The notes under the pieces: model-generated | The model's database searches: none | What the model saw: the letters and a program-made list of their open reading frames with translations, nothing else | Told to the model about the DNA's origin: nothing | Shown: in pieces, positions 1 through 6,543 of the stretch | Layout of the letters: each line of letters opens with the position of its first letter | How positions within the stretch are numbered: position 1 is the stretch's first letter | Position numbers and translations under genes: made by a program | From: Micrococcales bacterium | GTDB taxonomy: Bacteria; Actinomycetota; Actinomycetes; S36-B12; UBA10799 | Assembly: GCA_023252115.1 (NCBI GenBank) | Contig: JAHEXM010000091.1 | Span: 1 to 6,944 of the forward strand | Reading direction: 5' to 3' | DNA: 6,944 nt

Positions 1-830
1 GAATCATTGAGCTTTTGCTCGCTACCACGATCCCAACCATGTTTTTGGCTGCCCACGGTTTGCCCGGCTTGTGGCTGACTCTGGCCACGCTGACCGGTGG
101 TTGCCTCGCCGCGGGCGGGGCCAACACCCTCAATTCGTACTTCGATCGCGATATCGACAAGTTGATGAGCCGTACGGGTCATCGACCTCTGGTGACCGGC
201 GATGTTTCGCCGCGAGCCGCACTCATATTTGGGCTGGTACTCAGCGCGCTGTCGGTTTTGTGGCTGGCGATATTGGTCAATCCGCTGTCGGCAGTCCTGG
301 GCGCTGGCGCTATCGGGTTTTATGTCTTGATCTACACCTTGGGTCTAAAGCGGCGAACACCGCAAAACATCGTGTGGGGTGGGGCTGCTGGGTGCTTCCC
401 GGTACTTATCGGTTGGTCGGCTGTTCAAAACAACCTCACCTGGGCACCGCTGGTTTTGTTTTTGATCGTGTTTTTGTGGACACCACCGCACTACTGGCCG
501 CTGTCCTTGCGCTTCAAGGATGACTATGCGGCGGCCGGCGTACCGATGCTTCCGGTGGTCACCGAACTTCGCAATGTTGCACGCCAGATCGTTTTCTACT
601 CGTGGGCCATGGTCGGTGCATCGTTGTTATTGGTTCCGGTGGCGCCGATGGGGTGGATCTATTCGATCTCGGCGATCGTCCTGGGAGCTGCCTTCATCTA
701 TGAGGCGCATGCCTTGCTCGCGCGAGCAACCCGTGGCGAAGATGTCCGCCCAATGAGGCTGTTTCACTGGTCGATCACGTATCTGTCGCTGCTCTTTTTG
801 GCCATTGCTGTGGACGCTTGCTTTAGCTGA
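1..830 (+). CDS. ctaB: Protoheme IX farnesyltransferase (heme O synthase), 5'-truncated by window edge
   Basis: This integral membrane prenyltransferase attaches a farnesyl group from farnesyl diphosphate to protoheme IX, making heme O for the cytochrome oxidase pathway. The frame is open to the left edge (first whole codon at base 3) and reads [16 protein letters not shown], the usual start of helix 1, so the TTG at 15 is internal and the real start lies outside the window. Counting from that TTG, the first Asp-rich prenyl-diphosphate/Mg motif is at 40-58 (N40, D44, D48, then MSRTGHRP). The second conserved block starts at Y107 ([17 protein letters not shown]), and WTPPHYW is at 155-161, followed by [14 protein letters not shown]. 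Hydrophobic segments alternate throughout. The family is about 300 residues, so only some tens of residues are missing. The TGA stop is at 828-830. In actinobacteria ctaB commonly lies near tkt/tal and within reach of ctaA and the suf genes; here the next gene is an unrelated sulfatase. The family call is very secure. Confidence 0.96.
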   Translation, partial: IIELLLATTIPTMFLAAHGLPGLWLTLATLTGGCLAAGGANTLNSYFDRDIDKLMSRTGHRPLVTGDVSPRAALIFGLVLSALSVLWLAILVNPLSAVLGAGAIGFYVLIYTLGLKRRTPQNIVWGGAAGCFPVLIGWSAVQNNLTWAPLVLFLIVFLWTPPHYWPLSLRFKDDYAAAGVPMLPVVTELRNVARQIVFYSWAMVGASLLLVPVAPMGWIYSISAIVLGAAFIYEAHALLARATRGEDVRPMRLFHWSITYLSLLFLAIAVDACFS

Positions 831-839
831 TGAACTGAT

Positions 840-868
840 TTGACACTCCAAATACCCTTTGCCAAACT
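840..868 (+). promoter_or_regulatory. Possible promoter giving a near-leaderless sulfatase mRNA
   Basis: A perfect TTGACA (-35) sits at 840-845, just after the ctaB stop. Seventeen bases downstream, CAAACT (863-868) fits the -10 consensus only weakly (3 of 6, with the A at position 2 and final T kept). Transcription would then begin about 7 bases later, at or next to the ATG at 875. That agrees with the lack of a Shine-Dalgarno sequence before this ATG. Leaderless mRNAs are common in actinobacteria. The weak -10 keeps confidence low. Confidence 0.3.
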
Positions 869-874
869 CCGAAA

Positions 875-2488
875 ATGCCGAATCATCGCCTGACAAAGCT
901 TGGCAACTACCTTCCACCGCCGACGCAGAGCGACATAGACGTCGAGGCAGCGGAGAATTTCAATCAGTCGGCGAGGTCTCCGCGAAATGCTGTTGTCATC
1001 TTGCTCGACAGTCTTAATCGCCACATGCTCGGCGCGTACGGCGGTGATGAATTCGCTACACCGAACATCGATTCATTTGCAGCAGGCGCGACCCGATTCA
1101 TGCGTCATCAGTCAGGCTCGCTTCCCTGCATACCGGCGCGCCACGACCTGCTGTGTGGTGCGCTTGACTTCCTCTGGCGGCCGTGGGGATCGATCGAAGT
1201 TTGGGAAGACTCACTGCCGAGTCTGATCAGTAGGCGCGGCGTGACATCGGCGCTCTTCAGCGACCATCCTCACCTCTTTGAAAGTGGCGGCGAAAATTAC
1301 CACCACTTTTTCTCAAGCTGGGACTACACCCGCGGCGGCGAGAGTGACCCGTGGAAAACGCAGAAGGACCCGTCGGCCTATGGCGCGCCGTGGTTGCCCG
1401 AGGCAAAGCCGTCGGGACACGACCGGCCCTGGGAAAAGAGTCGCACCTACTTCCGCCGCGAAGAAGACTTCCCTGGTCCTCGGACGATGACTGCAGCTGC
1501 TGAATGGCTCAAAGCCAACGGCAAATCTCATGATCGATTCTTTCTACTGGTTGATGAGTTTGATCCACATGAACCGTTCGATACTCCAGCCGAATGGGCT
1601 GAGATGTACGACGACTCGTGGGAAGGTCCGCGACTCGTTTGGCCTCCGTATCTGACCAGAGCGATCGAAGACGGTCATCTCACCGAGCGCCAGGCTTGGC
1701 ATATTCGGGCCAACTACGGCGGCAAGCTCAGCATGATTGATCATTGGTTCGGCAAAATCGTGGAAGCACTCACTGAGCAGGGACTGTGGGAAGACACCGC
1801 GGTGATCCTGTGCACCGACCACGGGCACTACCTGGGCGAGCACGATACTTTTGGCAAGCCATCGATCCCCATTTTCCAAACCATGGGGCTACTGCCGCTA
1901 ATGATTCACTGGCCAGGTGTCGAGGCTGGTGAATGTGACGCCTTGACGTCAACTGTCGACATCTTTGCCACGTTGACCGACATGTTTGACGTGCAACCAA
2001 CCAACGAGACTCACGGCAGGTCGCTCATTCCACTTTTGATGGGTGAAAAGCGCTCGATTCGAGACTGGGTCTTGATGGGTATCTGGGGTCGTGAAGTTCA
2101 GATCGTGACCGACAAAGCCAAGTACGTCGCGGCTCCTCCCGATGCAAACGCGCCTCTTTCGCTGTGGTCGAACAGATGGTCAACAATGCCGATTCCGCCG
2201 TGGCCGTTCGACATGATGTGGCGCCCGGATCGGCGGGCAAATCTTGACTTCATGCCGGGAAGTGACGTTCCGGTGATCCGGCAGCCGTTTGTGGAAGGCG
2301 ACATGTTGCCGCCGTGGGCGCTTCGGGATTTCGTCGGAAGTATGGCGTTTAATCTCGATACTGATCCAGACGAGACAGTCAATGTGGTCAACGAGGCGAG
2401 TACGAGTCAACTCCGTGACGAGCTTCGCGACGTGCTTGCCGAAGTCGAGGCTCCGGCCGATCACTTGGTTCGATTGGGCTATTCCTGA
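875..2488 (+). CDS. Cysteine-type sulfatase / phosphonate monoester hydrolase-like enzyme (alkaline phosphatase superfamily)
   Basis: A 537-residue sulfatase-fold hydrolase, predicted to cleave sulfate (or phospho/phosphono) esters. The modification and metal sites are recognisable: D45 in ILLDSLNRHMLGAYGG; Cys85 in CIPAR (85-89), matching the C-x-P-x-R signature in which the Cys is converted to formylglycine; H232 in DPHEPF; D315-H316 in CTDHGHYLGEHD; and K329 in FGKPS. The site has D-S and D-H where classical arylsulfatases have D-D and D-N, a variant also seen in the PMH/arylsulfatase branch. After the core comes a Trp/Pro-rich stretch (about 423-481), possibly an active-site lid, then the typical end NLDTDPDETVNVVN. 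There is no signal peptide or membrane segment, so it is probably cytoplasmic. ATG 875 is the only upstream start: the frame is closed by TGA at 836-838 with no start codon in between. It lies 44 bases after ctaB and overlaps the end of the opposing GH3 gene by 10 bases. The substrate cannot be read from the sequence. Confidence 0.92.
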   Translation: MPNHRLTKLGNYLPPPTQSDIDVEAAENFNQSARSPRNAVVILLDSLNRHMLGAYGGDEFATPNIDSFAAGATRFMRHQSGSLPCIPARHDLLCGALDFLWRPWGSIEVWEDSLPSLISRRGVTSALFSDHPHLFESGGENYHHFFSSWDYTRGGESDPWKTQKDPSAYGAPWLPEAKPSGHDRPWEKSRTYFRREEDFPGPRTMTAAAEWLKANGKSHDRFFLLVDEFDPHEPFDTPAEWAEMYDDSWEGPRLVWPPYLTRAIEDGHLTERQAWHIRANYGGKLSMIDHWFGKIVEALTEQGLWEDTAVILCTDHGHYLGEHDTFGKPSIPIFQTMGLLPLMIHWPGVEAGECDALTSTVDIFATLTDMFDVQPTNETHGRSLIPLLMGEKRSIRDWVLMGIWGREVQIVTDKAKYVAAPPDANAPLSLWSNRWSTMPIPPWPFDMMWRPDRRANLDFMPGSDVPVIRQPFVEGDMLPPWALRDFVGSMAFNLDTDPDETVNVVNEASTSQLRDELRDVLAEVEAPADHLVRLGYS

Positions 2489-4722
2489 TCGCTTTTATTC
2501 ACCAAGGCAACGAGTTCGTTGACGCGGCTTGGGTCCAGGCCCGGGATGAAGCCACCGATCTTGATCAGGGGAGTACCTGCGATCATTCGCCCGATTCCCG
2601 ACTTAGTGTCAAAGGGAGTCTCGGTTCCGGTCACGGCCTTGAGTTCGTCTGACAATGCGGGGCCACCAACCGGATGCTCCAGCCATTCGCCAACCACTGA
2701 CATGGCGTTGAGGACCTGCACGACACCGTCGCCTTCGTGCGTGATGACCTGCGTAAGCCGCAAGTCGCGGCTCGATGCGCCGACCCGGATTTCAAAATCG
2801 CCGGCCTCAATTCGCCATTGCTGATCTTGAGTCGACCAAAACGAAAAGGCGCGCTCATCGAGTGAGATCGTTATCCGTTGGGACTCGCCTTTTTCCAGGA
2901 AGGTCTTCGCAAACCCTTTTAGTTCATGGATTGGGCGAGAAACGGAACACTCGATGTCCCGCACGTACACCTGGGCCACCTCTGCGCCGGCGCGATCGCC
3001 GGAGTTCGTAACCGTAAATGAAACATCGGCGCCCTGATCCCTTTTTTCGACCGTGAGTCCCGAATACATGAAATCGGTGTAACTCAGCCCGTGCCCGAAT
3101 GGGTAGGCGACCGGAATCGCAGTCGTGTCGTAGAAGCGGTAGCCAACAAAGATCCGTTCCCCGTACAGCACATGCTGGTGCTCACCCGGAAAGTTCAAAT
3201 AGCTGGGGTTGTCTTTCAGATCCAGCGGAATTGTTTCAGTCATTCGGCCGCTCGGATTGCTGCGTCCAAAAAGCAAATCGGCAATTGCCTGGCCACCAGC
3301 CTGACCGAGCAACCACGATTCCAGAATTGCGGGCACCGTGTCGCGCCATTCCATCGAGACCAACGACCCGTTTGAGAGCACGACCGTGACATTCGGATTG
3401 GCCGCGACAACAGCCTTCAACACTTGCAATTGAACTGCGGGCAGGGACATATCCGATCGATCGAATCCTTCTGACTCGTGCGAGTCGGGAAGCCCAAGGA
3501 ACAACACCACGCGATCAGCGTCGCCTGCGAGTTCCCTCGCCTGCGCCAACATCTGGGGGTCTTGAGAGTCATCGAGGTTGTAGCCAGGCGCGAACGGGAT
3601 GTCCGGGATGTCTGCACGGATAGCCGTCAGGGCATCCTCAACAGCGGTCGGATTGACCTTGGAGCTCCCAGCTCCTTGATAGCGCGGTGTTCGCGCGAGC
3701 TCTCCGATGATCGCGATCGATCCGGCAGCGGGATCCAGTGGCAGGGTATTCGCTTCGTTCTTCAGCAATACGGCGCACTCCGCGGCCACCTCGCGGGCAA
3801 GCTGCTGATGTGCGTCCGCATCAATTGGGTTGCTGGGGGGAAGATTGTTGGTTGTTCGAGCTACCAGTGTCAAAATTCTGTCGGCCGCCTGATCGATGAT
3901 CGCTTCGGGCAGCAGCCCGGCTTTTACTGCAGCGACAACGTCTTCATCGCCCGTCGGTGCGGGCATCTTCAGATCGAGGCCAGCAGCGACTGCCGCTACT
4001 CGATCATTGACCGCGCCCCAGTCCGACACGACCACACCGTCAAAGCCCCACTCATCGCGAAGCACTTCGGTCAACAGCCAATGATTTTCGCTCGCGTATG
4101 TTCCGTTGATCTTGTTGTAGGAACTCATCACCGTCAGGGGTGCCGCTTCTTTGATGATGTATTCGAATGCGGCCAAGTAGATTTCACGCAGTGTGCGGTC
4201 GTCGACGTCAGCGCTTATCCGCAAACGGTCAGTCTCCTGATTGTTGACGGCGAAGTGTTTGACGGAGGCTCCAACTCCTTGTGCCTGCGCGCCTTTGATC
4301 CATCCGGTTGCCATGAGGGCGCTCTGACACGGATCTTCCGAGAAGTATTCAAAATTGCGCCCGCACAGCGGTGAGCGCTTGATGTTGACACCTGGTCCAA
4401 GAACGACTGAGATCGCTTGAGCGCGCGCTTCCTGGCCGACTGCTGCGCCCACACGTCGGGCCAGTTCCGGATTCCAAGATGCAGCAAGACCCACCGCTGG
4501 TGGAAAACAAGTCGCTGGAACACTCCCACTCAGTCCGAGGGCATCGCCGCCTTCAAGCGGCTTTCGCAATCCATGTGGACCGTCTGATACCTGGATTGAT
4601 GGGACTTTTTGATTTTCTACCGGCTTCGTCCGCCAAAAGTCCAAGCCGCTGGTTAGCCCGACTTTTTCTTCAAGCGTCAGCTCAGCAAGGATGCTGGCAT
4701 TCGCGAGCTCAGCCATGAGCAT
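2479..4722 (-). CDS. Glycoside hydrolase family 3, beta-glucosidase-type
   Basis: A retaining exo-acting beta-glycosidase of the large GH3 architecture. Residues are numbered from GTG 4746. The TIM-barrel domain is about 20-300: SDGPHGLRK at 54-62, KHFAVNNQETDR from K163, and the catalytic nucleophile D242 in VVSDWGAV. The alpha/beta sandwich domain is about 320-500, with the likely acid/base E426 in SHESEGFDR. YPFGHGLSYTDF at 548-559 leads into a fibronectin-III-like domain (to about 660, ending VGASSRDLRL). A final 90-residue helical tail (REW-type motif near 683-690, PGLDPSRVNELVALVN at the end) matches that of many actinobacterial GH3 enzymes. There is no signal peptide, so it is probably cytoplasmic. 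Four start codons are nested: GTG 4746, then ATGs at 4728, 4722 and 4716. ATG 4722 is chosen because AGGA lies 6 bases upstream of it. The gene converges on the sulfatase and diverges from the MFS gene. Sugar specificity (glucoside, xyloside, glucosaminide) is not determined. Confidence 0.95.
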   Translation of the reverse strand: MLMAELANASILAELTLEEKVGLTSGLDFWRTKPVENQKVPSIQVSDGPHGLRKPLEGGDALGLSGSVPATCFPPAVGLAASWNPELARRVGAAVGQEARAQAISVVLGPGVNIKRSPLCGRNFEYFSEDPCQSALMATGWIKGAQAQGVGASVKHFAVNNQETDRLRISADVDDRTLREIYLAAFEYIIKEAAPLTVMSSYNKINGTYASENHWLLTEVLRDEWGFDGVVVSDWGAVNDRVAAVAAGLDLKMPAPTGDEDVVAAVKAGLLPEAIIDQAADRILTLVARTTNNLPPSNPIDADAHQQLAREVAAECAVLLKNEANTLPLDPAAGSIAIIGELARTPRYQGAGSSKVNPTAVEDALTAIRADIPDIPFAPGYNLDDSQDPQMLAQARELAGDADRVVLFLGLPDSHESEGFDRSDMSLPAVQLQVLKAVVAANPNVTVVLSNGSLVSMEWRDTVPAILESWLLGQAGGQAIADLLFGRSNPSGRMTETIPLDLKDNPSYLNFPGEHQHVLYGERIFVGYRFYDTTAIPVAYPFGHGLSYTDFMYSGLTVEKRDQGADVSFTVTNSGDRAGAEVAQVYVRDIECSVSRPIHELKGFAKTFLEKGESQRITISLDERAFSFWSTQDQQWRIEAGDFEIRVGASSRDLRLTQVITHEGDGVVQVLNAMSVVGEWLEHPVGGPALSDELKAVTGTETPFDTKSGIGRMIAGTPLIKIGGFIPGLDPSRVNELVALVNKSDQE

Positions 4723-4728
4723 TCTCAT

Positions 4729-4732
4729 TCCT
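4729..4732 (-). promoter_or_regulatory. Ribosome binding site deciding the GH3 start
   Basis: On the complement strand AGGA lies 6 bases before ATG 4722. It is only 0 bases from ATG 4728 and lies inside the frame of GTG 4746, which has no purine-rich sequence of its own. ATG 4716 would have a 12-base spacing. This favours initiation at 4722. Confidence 0.55.
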
Positions 4733-4774
4733 GTTGGCGAATTCACCTGGGACTGCGCTTAGCCAGGGTGCGAC

Positions 4775-4787
4775 GGCAGAATCTGCC
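4775..4787. promoter_or_regulatory. Operator-like perfect dyad upstream of GH3
   Basis: GGCAGA-A-TCTGCC is a perfect 13-base dyad with 6-base arms around one central base. It lies 52-65 bases upstream of the favoured GH3 start, in the region shared with the divergent MFS gene. Many GH3 genes are controlled by LacI/GntR/TetR-type repressors binding such dyads, but no regulator gene is in the window. One 6-base-arm dyad in about 200 bases can also occur by chance. Confidence 0.25.
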
Positions 4788-4805
4788 CACTCAAGCTAGG
4801 GCAAA

Positions 4806-4848
4806 AGCGATCGCTGAGGCAGTCCGAATCACCCGACCGGAGACTCCG
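4806..4848. promoter_or_regulatory. Two further short dyads in the divergent intergenic region
   Basis: AGCGATCGCT (4806-4815) is a 10-base perfect palindrome, and CGGAG-A-CTCCG (4838-4848) is an 11-base dyad. Together with the dyad at 4775-4787 they lie between a possible GH3 promoter (near 4886) and the GH3 start, where repressor sites would block elongation or initiation. The three dyads do not share a sequence, which argues against one regulator binding all of them. Confidence 0.15.
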
Positions 4849-4885
4849 TCAGCATCCGAGTGGACACGGCAAGTTCAACGCCGCA

Positions 4886-4891
4886 ATTATC
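4886..4891 (-). promoter_or_regulatory. Possible -10 box for GH3
   Basis: The complement strand reads GATAAT, 5 of 6 matches to TATAAT. No good -35 lies 16-18 bases upstream of it. Transcription would start near 4879, giving an untranslated leader of about 155 bases that contains the three dyads. The box also lies in a direct repeat of CAATTA (4884-4889 and 4897-4902, 13-base period), which could instead be a regulator site. Confidence 0.22.
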
Positions 4892-4937
4892 AAAGTCAAT
4901 TACGTTCCGCAGCACTAGCGCACCCAGCTGACTAGGC

Positions 4938-4943
4938 AAGGAG
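4938..4943 (+). promoter_or_regulatory. Strong ribosome binding site before the MFS reading frame
   Basis: AAGGAG lies 5 bases before ATG 4949, the best Shine-Dalgarno match in the window. It marks ATG 4949 as a real initiation site although that frame ends after 34 codons. No comparable site precedes the TTG at 5035 or the ATG at 5071 that begin the long MFS frame. Confidence 0.75.
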
Positions 4944-4948
4944 ATTTC

Positions 4949-5053
4949 ATGGCCCAGGATGGTGCCTCGATTGGCGACTCCCCTTCGGAATCCACCCAGG
5001 ACGTTACAGCCCCGCAGGACACGGACCGGCGGCGTTGGCTCGCGCTGTCGTAG
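4949..5053 (+). pseudogene. N-terminal part of the MFS transporter, separated from the rest by an apparent frameshift
   Basis: From ATG 4949 a 34-codon frame encodes a polar, Asp/Ser/Thr/Gln-rich tail ending in DTDRRRWLALS, then TAG at 5051-5053. A short acidic, hydrophilic cytoplasmic tail followed by RRRWLAL is the usual entry into helix 1 of DHA2 exporters, and the next expected residues (AVVVLIAELMITMD) appear in the -1 frame from base 5044. The two pieces overlap at about 5035-5053. A net loss of 1 base (or of 4, giving WLAL then AVVV) near 5039-5050 explains the break. No X-XXY-YYZ slippery heptamer is visible, so programmed frameshifting is unlikely. Alternatives are a sequencing or assembly error, a recent mutation, or a genuine 34-residue leader peptide coupled to the downstream start. 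I favour a broken or misread N-terminus. Confidence 0.65.
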
Positions 5054-6423
5054 TCCTAATCGCGGAACTCATGATCACGATGGATGCCTCGCTGGTCATT
5101 GTCGCGTTACCGTCGGCCACCAAGGCATTGGACATCTCAATCCAGGATCGGCAGTGGGTTCTGTCGGCTTATGCGCTGACATTCGCCGGATTCCTGCTCC
5201 TTGGTGGACGTCTGGCTGACTTCTTTGGCCGAAAGACCATGTTCATCATTGGTCTCGCCGGATTCGCGACAGTTTCAGGGCTCGCTGGTCTGGCTACCAG
5301 CGATTTGCTCTTCATCCTGGCCAGAGCAGGTCAAGGACTCTTCGCCGCGATTTTGGCACCAGCACTGCTTGCGCTAGTGAATGTCAGTTTCCACGAGGTT
5401 GCAGATCGGGCAAAGGCGTTCTCGGCGTTTGCCGCAGTCGCCGCGGTAGGTGGTGTCTTTGGACTCCTGTTTGGCGGCACGCTGGTGGAGTTCCTGTCGT
5501 GGCGGTGGTGCCTGTTGGTCAACGTGCCGGTGGCCATCATTGCCATTGTTCTCGCGGTGCCCATCGTGCGCCCGAGCCGGGCCGAAGGAAAGCACCGGCT
5601 CAATGCCAAGAGTGCCATCGTGGGCACCTTGGCCATCATGTTCCTTGTTATCGGCTTCGGAAAGGCGTCTCCGCACCCGTTTAATCCCACCACCGACATT
5701 TGTGTTGTTCTCGGTTTGATCCTGGGTGCCGTCTTTATCTTGATTCAACGTAAGTCACGAGATCCGTTGTTGCCGCTGTCAATCTTGACTGACCGCAATC
5801 GGGGTGCGGCCTTCTTGAACGCCATGATCTTCGGCGGCGTAATCGCTGGATTTGTTCTCTTTTCGTCCTACTATCTGCAGACTGTGCTGAACTTCGCAGG
5901 TCTCAATACCGCACTGGCTCTGCTGCCATTCGGTATTGCCTACGCTGTGGTCGCAGTGATCAGCGGGCGTATTTTGCCCCGATTTGGCCCGCGCACTCTG
6001 ATCACGATCGGGTACGCGATTGCCGCCGTGGGTTTGTTCTGGATCTCAACAATCGGTACGACCGATCACATCCTGACCGACGTATTCCCGGGCATGGTGC
6101 TCTTCGGTGGAGGTTGTGGGTTGGCCTCAGCTGCGGTCTACGACACTGCTCTGAGTCGCATCCCGCACAACGATGCCGGTATCGCGTCAGCAACCGTCAA
6201 CACGTCGCAGCAGATCGGCGACGCCCTCGGTTCCGCGATCCTGAATACGATCGCAATCGGCGCAACTGCGACTTATTTGGTCGTACACGGGAAAAGCGAG
6301 GTAGCAGCTGCGTCGGTGGCTGGATTCTCCAGAGGGTTCATTGCTGCCGGTGTTTTGATGGTTATCGGCGCGCTCATTTCCTTCTTCATGATCAATATCA
6401 AACCGAAAGCGCTGGTTGATTAG
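5035..6423 (+). CDS. MFS efflux transporter, DHA2 (EmrB/QacA) family, 14 membrane helices
   Basis: A proton-driven exporter of drugs or metabolites in the cytoplasmic membrane; substrate unknown. From TTG 5035 the frame has 462 residues and about 14 hydrophobic helices, the DHA2 pattern. Seen in order: the D1-type motif MITMDASLVIVALPSA (13-28), DRQWVLSAYALTF (38-50), motif A GGRLADFFGRK (57-67), motif B around R97 (LARAGQG), and motif C region VGGVFGLLFGG (138-148) followed by SWRWCLLVNVPVA. The antiporter motif C normally has Gly-Pro; here it is Gly-Leu (143-144). A cytoplasmic loop lies near 180-192, and the C-terminus is a short tail KPKALVD. TTG 5035 starts almost at helix 1 and has no good ribosome site, and ATG 5071 would cut helix 1 in half. 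The true start is probably ATG 4949 in the other frame (see 4949-5053). The rest of the protein is intact, with no other stop. The stop is at 6421-6423, 120 bases before the next chosen start. Confidence 0.9.
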   Translation: MARAVVVLIAELMITMDASLVIVALPSATKALDISIQDRQWVLSAYALTFAGFLLLGGRLADFFGRKTMFIIGLAGFATVSGLAGLATSDLLFILARAGQGLFAAILAPALLALVNVSFHEVADRAKAFSAFAAVAAVGGVFGLLFGGTLVEFLSWRWCLLVNVPVAIIAIVLAVPIVRPSRAEGKHRLNAKSAIVGTLAIMFLVIGFGKASPHPFNPTTDICVVLGLILGAVFILIQRKSRDPLLPLSILTDRNRGAAFLNAMIFGGVIAGFVLFSSYYLQTVLNFAGLNTALALLPFGIAYAVVAVISGRILPRFGPRTLITIGYAIAAVGLFWISTIGTTDHILTDVFPGMVLFGGGCGLASAAVYDTALSRIPHNDAGIASATVNTSQQIGDALGSAILNTIAIGATATYLVVHGKSEVAAASVAGFSRGFIAAGVLMVIGALISFFMINIKPKALVD

Positions 6424-6533
6424 CTCCAGCATTGTTCGCAAATCAACGCACGAAAGGGCGAAGGCCTCTTAGTCGAAATGCGATAGGGGCCCCACTCCGC
6501 TAGAAAGATGCAGGAACAGTTTTCGCAGAGAGT

Positions 6534-6538
6534 GGAGG
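6534..6538 (+). promoter_or_regulatory. Ribosome binding site deciding the Rieske start
   Basis: GGAGG lies 5 bases before GTG 6544. The in-frame ATG at 6508 has only a weak AGAAAG directly in front of it, and the 12 extra residues it would add are not typical of the family. This supports GTG 6544 as the start. Confidence 0.7.
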
Positions 6539-6543
6539 ATGCA

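Noticed and set aside
15..17. TTG 15 as the ctaB start codon
   Set aside because: The frame is open to the left edge and the upstream residues IIELL belong to the conserved start of helix 1, so the gene is cut by the window.
3478..4374. 298-codon open frame on the + strand opposite the GH3 gene
   Set aside because: It lies wholly antisense to a confidently identified enzyme, its protein is Cys/Arg-rich without recognisable motifs, and it has no ribosome binding site. It reflects codon bias of the GH3 gene.
5030..5053. Programmed -1 frameshift site in the MFS gene
   Set aside because: No X-XXY-YYZ slippery heptamer is present at the frame junction and no obvious downstream stimulatory structure is seen.
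5331..5748. Overlapping complement-strand frames within the MFS gene
   Set aside because: The low-complexity Ala/Thr/Arg products are antisense to the conserved transporter, with no motifs and no start signals.
6486..6493. GGGGCCCC palindrome upstream of the Rieske gene
   Set aside because: It is a short self-complementary GC run with no loop or flanking symmetry, expected at this base composition.
6508..6543. ATG 6508 as the Rieske start, giving 12 extra residues
   Set aside because: It has a weak ribosome site compared with GGAGG placed 5 bases before GTG 6544, and the extra residues do not fit the usual N-terminus of the family.
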